From Populus alba (taxonomy: Eukaryota; Streptophyta; Magnoliopsida; Malpighiales; Salicaceae): 64,000 bases of DNA. Position 1 is the stretch's first letter; every line of letters starts with the position of its first letter. Under the pieces are notes generated by a model. That model was given only the letters and a program-made list of their open reading frames with translations, searched no databases and was not told the origin of the DNA. Location: contig NC_133294.1 of NCBI RefSeq assembly GCF_005239225.2, positions 21,341,631-21,405,630 on the forward strand. The letters run 5' to 3'. Both the position numbers and the translations under genes were made by a program. Shown here in pieces: positions 1-11,233 of this stretch.

Positions 1-2510
1 TTCAATTCAAAGTCGTTTGGAATGACCGATTAGAAAAAAAGGGGTAAAACTTGATTAAATATACTCTTCAAACTATAATCCCAATCTTGATCAAAACGTC
101 AGAGATTTCTTTGTCTTCACTGGGTTTTAATTTTTAAAATCTTCAAGGTTTTATATGAGCTTCAAATCCTCCAGTACTCCAACGGGCTCTTGATTAGATT
201 TGAGATCTTAAAACATAAAATTTCTTAGACGAAGTTTGTAAATGGACATGAATGCAAGGATTCAAACGGGAATTTCTGCATCTTTGTCAATCTATGTTTT
301 GTTTTTTTTTTTTTTAAAATCTAGGGTTGGTGAGATACTCAACCAAGAATCTCCTTTTCTTTTCTTTTTGTAAGATTTTAATACTATTTCTCTCATCGGG
401 ATAAATATGATCCCCTTTCTTTTTCTCGCCTACTGCATTTGTGGGATATTTTATAAAAATAATATTTTTTTTATGAACAGTTTGCATCAGATGTTTACAA
501 GGCAACTACAACTACTCGAGCGAATTATCTCCTCCACAAGAAATGCTGGCAGCCATGGAATTGGAGCTTTCAAACCAATTTGACCAGGAGGCTTAAAAAT
601 AAGAAGACTTGCAATTTGTATCCAGTTAGAGTGTTTCAATTGAAGAACATTTTGAAAGTAAACGAAATGTATGGCTGTTATTAGTGTTTGAATCAATTTC
701 TGTTGTCTTGCGGAGGCAGGCAGCCCAGAAAATCTGCACCCTATATTTGTCCACGAGGCATCATCTGGAAAGTTCACTCTCGTGTACAGAAGAGATACGC
801 CTCCCAGCCCCCTTGCCTGTGCTTCTGGAAAATGGCTATAGCCTCTCCCCTTTTCATTTTCACACTACGGGGTGTTTGGCGCTGTGCCTAGGCTGTGTTT
901 TTTAAAATATTTTGATTTTTTTTGTTTTAAATTAATTTATTTTATATATTTTTAGATCATTTTTGATGTGTCGATGTTAAAAATAAATTTAAAAAATAAA
1001 ATAAAAATATTATTTTAATATATTTTCGAACAAAAAATACTTTAAAAAATAATAACTAAGCTGCTTAGTTGAGAATAATTAAGTAGTAAAAAATTAATAA
1101 GGAGCAAATGCATTTTTAGTTCGAATCCTACCATTTGCATTTCCAAACTTAAATATAAATATGTGATTGATTAAGAACTTTGAATTGACTGGTTTTTTTT
1201 TCCTGTAATTTGATTCTTAAAAAATGTTATTCACATGTTCAGGAGTGTGTCTATGATATATATAAAATAAATAAGATGATCATATATTATTTTAAATTGA
1301 ACACACCAAAAAAATAATTTTATGAATGAGATTAATTGAACACACCTTATTTCAAATTTAAAAACTAAACTCAAATTAAAATTTCAATATTTTTTTTTAT
1401 ATGATCCAGTCAATTCTGTTTTAGGATCTCCATTTCACAAAGCAAAGTTTATATTTTTTCTGTACATAATTCTCAATATTAAATATTATATCAAGAAGTA
1501 AAGTTTTAGTTAATTTTTTTTAAAAAAATTAAATAAAACTGTTATGCTTTTGATGAGAATAAAAAGGTAATTTTTAAATAATTTTCATGATTTTATTTTT
1601 AAAAAACTTCTATATTCATCAGTGTGGAAAAGTATTCCTCAAGACCCATGGATTGCAGTTAGCCACCACACTTAGTTTTTCTCTATTTTAAGCTATTTGA
1701 CTACTTTATCTTTTGTGTGGGGGCCAACAAAACGATTTTTGGACCAGTAAGCATTAAAGGATGAAACCGCGTTATATTGGAAATGAAAATTATTTTTTTG
1801 CTTGTAAATTTCCACACAAGTTCTGGATTATTTTAAATTTTATATTTTTTAATCATGGAAAATATATAATTAAATTAAATTAAATTGATTCTATAAGGAC
1901 AAGCTGTGGTTAGTTGGGATAAGCACAAATAAATCCATCTCTCCGGGTTTTCCTAATATGATCAGAAATATAGAGTGATTTGTTGATGGCATGAAAACAA
2001 ACAGCCCAATACATGAAGCCCAGAATGAATCCTAAGTAGGTAATTAAAAGTGTTTTTATGGCTTTATAGGTCATTATTGATTTTAATTAGTAATAGCTTG
2101 GTGTTTCCCCATTTTTTTACATAATAGAATTATTTAAATGTCCTTAAAGGCAAAAAGTTTGTTAAATTGGGTCCAGGGCTCATTGGACTTTTCAATTTTC
2201 TAACCATGATGTAATGGCTATATAACCTTTATGTTTTTTTAAAAAATTAACCTTCTTTTTAGGGGCTTATTAGTAGTTTCATCTTTTTTCTCTCTCTCTC
2301 TTCGTGTTAATATAATATTAGAGGCAAATTGGTATTTTGACTATTATAAAAAAATACAAAAGGTGGTTGGTGCGTGTAAGCTGCCATGACAAATTCAAGG
2401 TGACTCGTGGTGAATTTACGATGGTCAAAAAATAGCTTTTTAGGATGTTTTCTAGTTCATTTTAACGGTGGGCTACTTATATGAGTGGTGTGTGTATTGT
2501 AATTCCAACT
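1..2510. other. AT-rich intergenic spacer
   Basis: No gene could be supported here. The stretch is AT-rich with long T runs. The reverse strand carries an open frame at 487-777 and the forward strand overlapping short frames at 684-905; none shows a recognisable domain, splice pattern or start context, so I leave them unassigned. A copy of the dispersed AT-rich element described below lies at about 888-1065. Confidence 0.6.
888..1065 (-). repeat. Dispersed AT-rich MITE-like element, copy 1
   Basis: Shows the family core: a stretch reading 'gatcatttttgatgtg', then a gap of mixed A/T, then 'attattttaatatatttt', and a tail of A-rich sequence ending near 'ataactaagctgc'. The same order recurs in at least twelve other places in the window, in both orientations. 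Boundaries are approximate. Confidence 0.6.
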
Positions 2511-2517
2511 GGTTTAG

Positions 2518-3500
2518 ACCATATTTGTTTTCTGAAAAGTAGTTTCTGGAAAATTATTTTCCAAAATTTCTGTGTTTGTTGTCATTAAGAAAGTCGTCAA
2601 CGGAAAAACTTTCCAGTTCAATTTCAGTCAAAGAAAAATTGACTTGGTTTTCAAGAAAGTATTTTCCTTTTAGCTGTGTTGTTTTTTCGGAAAGTGGTTT
2701 CCGGGAAATCACTTTCCAAACTTTCTTGTGTTTGTTTGCCAGTAGAAAAGTTGGTTAATGGAAAATATTTTCCAGTAAAAGGAAAATTTGACTTGGTCTT
2801 CAGAAAGTGTTTTCCTGAAAAAATTTGAGAGGTAAACATTTTCAGAATTGTGAAAAATTTAAAATGTTATTATTTGCTGATTATATCAAATTTGATCCCT
2901 CAAACTTTTGATTGCTATATATATATTTTTTTTTTTGAATATTTTATTTTTCAATTTCATCTCTTAAACATTTTATTTTTTATATTGACTTTGGTCCTTA
3001 TTTTTTATAATTGCTATTTGCTTTTTCCTTATCATATTTTTATTGAAATTTTTTATCTATCAACATTTTTGTCCTCATTCTTTTTGATTGCTACTTATAT
3101 TTATTTGAAAAATTATGAAATGCTGATTATTATTATTTTAATTTCTTCATCTTTCAATTTTTTTAATTTTTTAGATTTAATCTCTATTATGTTTTGATTA
3201 TTATTTATTTTATTTGAGATAATTTATGAACATTATTTTTTTTTTCAATTTCATTCTTATTCAACTTTTTAATTTGTAAGATTTGTTCATCATTATTTAA
3301 TAAACTTGAGAAAAATAAAATATTAATAAGTTATTTTCTAGCTCATTTTCCATGAATAACCAAAATACTAAAAAGTGTTTTTTCGACTCATTTTTCATTA
3401 CACTACCAAACATCGGAAAATGCTTTCTCGGAATTCACTTTTCCCGGAATTCACTTTCGAAAAGGAAACTACTTTCACAAACAAACGGAGTGTCGATGAA
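2518..3500. mobile_element. Degenerate fold-back/MITE-like element, about 1 kb
   Basis: Both ends carry related sequence in opposite orientation: the left end reads 'tgaaaagtagtttctgg' and the right end, reverse-complemented, reads 'gtgaaagtagtttcc' after a 'tttgttt' block. Inside the left end a unit of about 150 bp rich in 'ttttcc' and 'ggaaa' motifs occurs twice in tandem (about 2533-2680 and 2692-2835). The middle (2850-3200) is T-rich low-complexity DNA with no coding capacity. The structure fits a non-autonomous element with imperfect terminal inverted repeats. No target-site duplication was established. Confidence 0.5.
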
Positions 3501-5900
3501 TTGTTCCCTTCCCACTTCGTTTAGCGTGCTGCTCCTAAAAAAATATTACAACATCCCTTCAATTTTATATTTTTCTTTGATTTAGTCCCTTTTATTTCAA
3601 TTGCAATTATTTTATTTTAATTAATTATTTCAAAATTTAAAAATTATTTTCAATTTCATCCTTCAATTTTCATCTCTCATATTTGATCTCCATATTTTGA
3701 TTTTATTATTATTATTATTATTTATTATTATTATTTTTGTTGTGAGTTTGAGCCTTCTTTATTGAACTCAAGTCTAAGATTTCACGAGTTTGATGAATTT
3801 AAAAGATTAACTTATGCTTAGGATAAGATTCACCTGGGTTTACTTGGTTTCATTTATATTAAATTAAGGTTTTTTTTAATTATTATTAAATTAAATCATC
3901 TTTAAACCCAATGACTTAGTGACACGAGTGTCGGATTTTCCATACTTATTTAGAATCAGGTTTATTGAATTTGGTTTTTTTTTTTTTTTTTTTCCTTTAG
4001 ATTAATGTATTTATTTTTAACCATCAATATTAATTCATCATGCGATTGACCTTCTTAGTTTTCTGTAAATATTTCATGGGGTTCATTACCATTTTCCATT
4101 CCTGAATCATGAGTTCGCATATAACAATGATTGACTAGTAGATTTTAATGCACCCCATCTCTCTTTTTTTTAAAAGCAATTCCATTAAATAATATTATGA
4201 ATATTTTAGAAATTTATTTTTTAACTACAGCATCAAATTTTTAGACTTCCTAATATCTTTATATTATTTTCAAGATTAGAAAAAAAATGATTCGACCCGC
4301 TGGCTAAGCAAGTAAAAAATAAACTAGTAAGAAATCTCTAAAAAAGACATGAAAAACCATTGTTTCCTCACACCCATATCACAATAATAAATCACCGTGG
4401 ATTTATATGACATGTCTATTTTTTTTTGTTCCTCTTTCTTTTTTTTTTTCTATTTTTTTATTACACCCCTATAGCTTTAATTATTGCCAATAAAGCTTCA
4501 TATTAAGAGGGCCAAGATTCAAAAACTACAGGGACTAAAATTGAAAACATGAAAAAATAGGATGTTTTAAAACTTGGAAATAAACGTACCTTTATAGTTC
4601 TCCATCCTTTTTATTATAAACTTTAGTCTCTAACGAATTATGAAAATTAATTTTATCCTCAAAACTTTATTTTTCTTATTTTTATCCAAATTTAAACAGA
4701 GGAAGATAAATCGTCTCAAATTACTATGTTTAAGAAGAAAGTCTGATAAGACCTTTTCAACTATGAAACACATGATTTGACAACGCAGCGTCCTAGCGTT
4801 TAATTATTTTTTTTTTGTATTATTTTGTCTGTCAATCAATGATTTGTAAAAGCTTTATATAAGATGTTTTCCCTCCCTTTTTTTAAAAAAACGCCTGAAA
4901 TTTTATATCTTAAACAAAAATAAAAATTTTTTAATTTTGGATGATTGTAGGTTTTAAGTAAATTTTTGGGTTGCTTAGAAGTTAGATATATATTTTACAA
5001 CGTATTTAAGGTGTGTTTTTAAAATTAAAATATTGGTTGGAAATGAGCAATTTTTGATGACCGAAGATGGCTAAATTGGGTAGTAGCCAAGTGACATCAT
5101 CACCTACTTTGTATTTTCAAAAGCATATTGATCTAACCAATTAAGAATCATAAAAAAAAAATAAAAAACTAAGGTGTGTGGGCTGCTCTAGGTTCGCATG
5201 TCTAAGTTTTTAAAGGTCCAAAGATCTTTAGGCCTTTTCCATTTCCCAAAGAACTAGGTCTATTTTTGCCTCTTTTTTTCAGTTATTTATTTTGATTTTT
5301 ATTTTTATCAATTTATTTTACAATTGCATTTCTTTCCTTGTTTATTTTTTATAATTTATTATTTAAATATTGTGATTATTATTAATTGAAAATATAATTT
5401 GTTTTATTTTATTTTTTTTCCCTAATCTCATTTTGATAATTTTGTTGGTTTTTTATTTATTATAGCGTGTTTATTTTGGATAAAAAAAAATTATAAAAAC
5501 AATAAATTAAAAACTTAATTGAGTCATCAATCTAAGTTACAAGTTAACTAAAATTAACTTTAGCTAAGTAGAGACATCAATTTGATAAATTGTTTTTTTG
5601 TATATAAATAGTTTTCAATTGTTAGTTGAATATGCAAAATTTTTTACTTACTTTTTGATTCCAAAAACACACAGGAATAAACCCATTACATATATATAAA
5701 ATACTCTATGTAGTAGTGATTAACATACGGTTCCCATTAAGTTTTACACAGAATACTAGTTTAACATCTCACATGAAAAACCAGCCAGGTAAAAACACAC
5801 AAATCCTGTGTGCTAAAACGTAAAACCGAAAAGTAAAAAAAAAAATAAAATTCAACAGCTAATTTTAGCTTTTGACCGGGAGACACGCAATTTTATACAC
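3501..5900. other. AT-rich intergenic spacer upstream of PP7
   Basis: I see no gene here. The stretch contains an ATT microsatellite near 3703-3736, several long T runs, and general AT-rich low-complexity DNA. The last ~100 bases before 5941 become more GC-rich and probably contain the PP7 promoter and 5' UTR, but I could not fix a TATA box or transcription start. Confidence 0.55.
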
Positions 5901-5940
5901 CCGGCCGTAGTCTCGTAAACACCCCTCCAATAGAAGGACC

Positions 5941-8900
5941 ATGTCAGGATTCATTGCCATCTGGCCCATTCGTCAGGATCCCATAACCCGCCACCGCGCA
6001 CCAATTCACCACGAAGCTACGACCACCACCTCCTCCACGACAACAGCAGCCTCCACCCCAGAAGGTCCAACCCACCACCAGTTAGATCCCTCTCTCATGC
6101 CTGCCGATTCTTCCCTCACCCTCGAGTGGATCCAAAACCTTATTTCTGCCTTTGATTGGTTCTTCCAAAAAACCTCTCCCATCTGAACTTCCTTTAGTCC
6201 TCCCTGTTCCTGTCTTTGACACTCTAGTCCTCACCGCCTCGAAAATTCTTCACAAAGAGGCTAATTGTGTCAGAATTGATGACTGTAATGATAATTCAAG
6301 AGTTGTAGTTGTAGGAGATGTTCATGGGCAACTTCATGATGTCATTTTTTTGTTGCAAGATGCTGGGTTTCCTAGTGAAGATCGTTTTTTTGTGTTTAAT
6401 GGAGATTATGTTGATAGAGGAGCGTGGGGTCTTGAGACTTTCTTGCTCTTGTTAGCTTGGAAGGTAATTTTCTCTTAAACAATATTGTCTTCAAGAATTC
6501 TGATTCTCTTTCTTGAAAGATTTTCTCTTTTTTGTTTTTATTTATGAAGAAAAATGTGAGATACTTGGATATTTAATGAGAGTGGAAGTGGTCGAAAATA
6601 TACTAAAATGGAGACTGGGGTGAGTTGGGGTCGGGGTTGCTCCGGTGGAAACTCACTCAGATGCTTAAGTCAGTTATGTGTGGCTAGATCAGTGTAACGA
6701 TAATTGATAACGGGAAGCTAAAGAGTGCTTGAAGGTATTCGAATTCGGAGAAATGTGGCAATTTATTATAAACTCTTCCAAGCAATGTGGTGTGATTCAA
6801 TTTATATCTGTTGTTTACTATGAACACGATGAGTTAGTGCCGAGTGATTATAGCGTGGTAGGCAGTCTAGGTGTATTAGGAGAGTATCTTATTAGAATCA
6901 CATAAAGCACTTAAATGTTGTGAATTATGATTGTTGGTTGATGATGATAATAGTGTTACCGTTATGTAATCATCATGGATTAGTAAGTTATTACCTTTGA
7001 TTGGATCATGAATGGTAGACGAAGGATAATAAAAGTGTGATTGTTTTTGCTTTAAAAAAAGTGTTTTTGAAAATTTTTGAATTACTTGAAATTATATTTT
7101 TATGATTTTGGATCGTTTTGATGTGTGCTGGTTGTAAAAATAAATTTAAAAAAATAATTTTTTTTTATTTTGATGCATTTCCAAGCAAAAAAATACTTTT
7201 AAAAAGCAACCGTTACCACAATCCCAAACATTACCCAAGTGGTCTTGAATGGAATTTTGGATACACCTTATATACTGCAAAATAAGATCATGAAATGGTT
7301 TTTTTAATGGGAACTGGTCCAAGCTTCAAACCAGATGCACCTTGGAGGAAGATGGTGGAGGGAGGGATCAATCAACAGGTTCAATGAGTGAAGAGGAGTG
7401 AATCAGGGAGAGAGAAAATGCCAGTGGTGTCTGTGAGAGAGTGCACGGGTGTGAAAATCCCTCCTTAAAGATACTCTTTTTTCCTTTTATTTTAGGCTTA
7501 TTTTAACCAAGTATTTTAGATTCAAACTAAATGGCCTCTTTTCTTTCTTGTTAGTGATGTTATATGCCCACTTCTTATTAAGCTATAAGCCAATATATCA
7601 TCCAGCCTTAGTTATAATACCAAGTTTCTAATCTTTCTGGACTATTTGTGTAATCTTAAGACAATTTAAGGTTGATGTGGGGTGATAAATGCTCTTTTGA
7701 TAAAAAAAAAAGAATTGTTAGACAGGGAGGATTTTGCTATATGGAATTGTGGATTTGTTTGTTATTGTTGTCATTTTCTTTGTCGTACTTGCACAAAGTG
7801 AAAAAAAAAAAAAAAACATTTAGGCCCCAAATTTGACATTTGGTTGTAAAACTTCAATTGACTTCATATTGCTAAGCGGGTACTAGGTAAGACTGTGGCG
7901 GGCAGGTGGTGCTGCTTCAGTTAAATAACTACTTCATTGTTTGCTAAATGTCCAAGTTCCATGCTTTCCTTGTTCAACCTAGGCTTACTTCACCTTTCAA
8001 AATTAGTACTCCTCATTAATATTCTTTTGAGTATGCTAGATGTCCAAGCTCCATGTTTTCCACTCTTTATATTAATAATCTGTTTACATGCACAGATGTT
8101 TATCTGTTATTTATTTTTCCCCTCTTTTCTAAATCATGAATTCTTACTTAAAACTCAAATCTTTTTTTTTTGGTCAATTGAGTAATGTTTATGAATTGGT
8201 ACCTTGCTTAGGTATTTTTGCCTCAGAGGGTATATCTCCTCCGTGGCAATCATGAATCCAAGTATTGCACATCTGTTTATGGTTTTGAGAAAGAAGTTTT
8301 GGCGAAGTATGGCGATAAAGGTAAGCATGTTTATCGGAAGTGTTTGGGCTGCTTTGAAGGCCTTCCCTTGGCCTCTATTATAGCCGGACATGTATATACT
8401 GCTCACGGAGGACTTTTCCGCAGTGTGTCCATCACTCCATTGAAGAGATCAAAGGGAAAGAAGAATCGAAGAATAACTCTAAATTCTGAAACCAAACCAT
8501 TATGTCTTGGTTCCTTGGAGGAGTTATCCAAAGCACGAAGATCGGTTCTTGACCCTCCATGGGAAGGTCTGAACTTAATTCCTGGAGATGTTTTATGGTC
8601 GGATCCAACAATGAAATCTGGACTGTCACCAAATACAGAGAGAGCATTTGGTTTATTATGGGGACCTGATTGTACTGAAGACTTTTTAAAGAAGTTCCAA
8701 CTAAAGGTTGTGCAAGCTCAAATTTGCGTTTAAGTTGATGTGATTGCATTGGTTTATTCTCATTATTGAAATGTTGTTGGGAAATCTTACTACCTTGTCA
8801 AATGCTCAATTTTAATTTTTTCAAGCATAGATTTTAAAATAAACGACCTATCCCCAATCAGAACTATAAGAAACTTTCTATTCGTGTGATGTTGATATGA

Positions 8901-10277
8901 TGATTCCTTTTCTTTTAGTCACGTGTTTCAATCATGATACTGGTCCAATTTGACATTATATTGAAGAGGAAATTTATCAATAGTTACTTTGGACTTTGAG
9001 CACTTTTGGCAATTTATGTTCACAAATTTAAGAAGAATTGGTCTGTTTTCTGCATTTATGAACAATAGAAAGATTATGTGTTCGTGCATTTTTATCTATG
9101 TCATGCATTTCAGCAATTCATGCTACTATCAAGATGATGTTTTACTATTCAAGAATTGACACTGTAGTTAATGGTTCATGTTGTGTTGCCTTAGCTAATC
9201 ATCAGATCACATGAAGGCCCTGATGCAAGGGAAAAAAGGCCGGGTCTTGGAGGAATGGATGTAGGGTACACCATAGATCATGTTGTACCATCAGGAAAGC
9301 TGATTACTCTCTTTAGTGCTCCAGACTATCCACAATTTCAGGTTTTTTTACAACTCTTCTCTCCTATACCTTTTGAATTTCATACAAGATCTCCAATCTC
9401 ATCTTGAAAAGACAGTTTTGCATCCTTTGGCTTAAAATATCTGATACATTTAGGGTCGAGCGTGGGTTCCATGATGGTATCTTAACCTTACGCTGAATAA
9501 CATGTTTGGAGATGTTAAGCTTTTGTATATGTTCTTGTTTGGCTTCCATATAGAAACTGTGAGCTATGCTTTCTTGGGAGATATGATTTCCGAATTTGAC
9601 ATCTTAATTTCCTGGTTTTGATATATTTAACATCCTTTCGTAGTGAAACATTATGCATATTGGACAATATTTTAGACCCTGTTTTCATGTTAAATCATAT
9701 TAGGTATACTTGAAATGACGTGATCTACATTAGATAATCAATCTGGCTTGAGCTTCTGAAGAGGCAAATTCTTCTTTAAATAAAACACATTCCCTCCATA
9801 GCTTTTAACTTTGTTTGATGTTGATGACGTGAAAAAAAGACTTGAATTAGTTATTAAATATGATTACATAGGTTGAATTACTTGGCCAGATGAAACTAAT
9901 GGATATCATTTGATTGACCAAGCATAATTTAACATTACTTTGGCCGCATTTTATTATTTTTGTAACAAATTATTTTGTTTTTTAGGCGACTGAGGATAGA
10001 TTCAACAATAAAGGAGCATATATTGTCCTAAAACCCCCTTATTTTGATGTTCCGGAGTTCCACACTTTTGAAGCAATTACTCCGAGACCAGTGGTATGAA
10101 TTTTCACCAATGTCCCAGAAACTAGCAGACTGATTGATTCTCTTTAATGGACTTTCCATTGCTTAAGCAAGGTCCTAAATTCGCTCTCCATTGCAGGTGA
10201 ATGCTTATTATGATTATGAAGACGTGCTTGACTCTGATGAAGAATTGGACTTGGCGTCAATGGTGACTGCTACTTAG
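5941..10277 (+). CDS. PP7: Serine/threonine-protein phosphatase 7 (PP7), with a frame break in exon 1
   Basis: Metal-dependent PPP-family phosphatase of the plant PP7 type. Five exons are read: 5941-6463, 8212-8706, 9195-9341, 9986-10093, 10197-10277. All junctions are GT-AG and keep frame, giving about 450 residues once the exon 1 break is discounted; Arabidopsis PP7 is near 413. The PPP metal/catalytic motifs are in order: GDVHGQ, GDYVDRG, RGNHES, HGGL, RSHE, and SAPDYPQF in place of the usual APNYC. The long insert between HGGL and the RSHE region is typical of PP7. PP7 in Arabidopsis has been linked to cryptochrome/blue-light signalling and heat-stress responses; this is family knowledge. 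Odd point: the frame starting at 5941 stops at 6186, while the conserved frame resumes around 6160, implying one extra base near 6160-6170. The start ATG at 5941 is the first in an ORF that joins smoothly to the conserved LTLEW segment. Confidence 0.9.
7036..7233 (-). repeat. Dispersed AT-rich MITE-like element, copy 2 (in PP7 intron 1)
   Basis: Contains 'ggatcgttttgatgtgtg', then AT-rich DNA, 'gatgcatttccaagc', and a conserved terminal block 'aaaaagcaaccgttacc' followed by 'acaatcccaaaca'. It sits inside the first PP7 intron (6464-8211). This copy has one of the better preserved ends. Confidence 0.65.
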
Positions 10278-11233
10278 AGGTCGTCACCCTTCCTTTTTCT
10301 AATGGAGGAATTCTGAATATTTTGAAGTTTAACATGTATTTTCTCCATGATTTTGCTGTGTCTTATCATTTATTGCTTCATTGTGCCAAAAAAATATTGG
10401 TTCATGGGGGTGGTGGTGCCCTTGACGCATGTATAAAATTGTATGTAACCTCACACAGATTGGTTATAGTGCAATTTTTTGTTGTTGCGTAACTTCAGTT
10501 CGTTTCTTGTTTTTACCCGTGTCTCTGTGATGCATACACTACCATGGTGAAATGGCATGTTTTGTGCAGCCTGACTCGCGGAAATCCATCTTCAACCCCC
10601 CCTGTTCTTTCCCGAGCTGTTTTTCCTTTACTGTTTCTCAAAAATTGCACCAGCAACAATTGTTTCACACAACAATGGATCCTTGAATCGTAAGCTGCTC
10701 TGCTGTGTAGCATCACACAGTGATGGGAAATAAAAACTGCGTTCATATTTTGGTTTCATGGTGATGGATTGGCTAGAAACCTCAGAGCTAGGTTGTTGAG
10801 ATGGCCAAGATGGGTCTTGGGGCTTAATTTATACCCCCATTTTTCAGGGAAAATCGTGATGCATGGAATTTCTGAGCTGGGATTTTGAAAGAGTAACTAA
10901 TAATTAATCCAAATCCTGATATAAAGAATAAGCACAAGGGAGAAATAATTCAAGATTCCAATTTGGAAGATCATAGTAAAGGAGAGCGGAGAGCAACTAG
11001 GTAGAACCATTGTGAAAACATGTAGGTTTGATTTGGATAAAACTGAAGCTAGAGACATGTAACAAGTGCCGTTGAGAACTCAAGTTGAATTAAAAGACAA
11101 GCCTCCTACCTCGATAGCATTAACACAGTCGGGTTCAAGACAATCACAACCATGACTGAAATCCATTCAGTTACAACAATTCACTGCCCTAACTGGGAGT
11201 CATTAACAGCCATGGCCGACATTTTTTAACTGC
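10278..11233. other. Convergent 3' flanks of PP7 and the ARID gene
   Basis: The two stop codons face each other across 956 bases. The stretch has less extreme AT content than the spacers and no further coding frame I can support. It most likely holds the two 3' UTRs; I could not fix poly(A) sites. Confidence 0.6.

Noticed and set aside
487..905. Overlapping short frames on both strands
   Set aside because: No recognisable domain, no splice structure and no start context; cannot be supported as a gene.
1105..1140. tRNA B-box-like text 'agttcgaatcctacc'
   Set aside because: No matching A box, acceptor stem or anticodon arm could be folded upstream; probably a short chance match or old SINE trace.
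2850..3197. 115-codon forward frame rich in Phe, Ile and Leu
   Set aside because: It is a translation of T-rich low-complexity DNA inside a repeat element, not a membrane protein.
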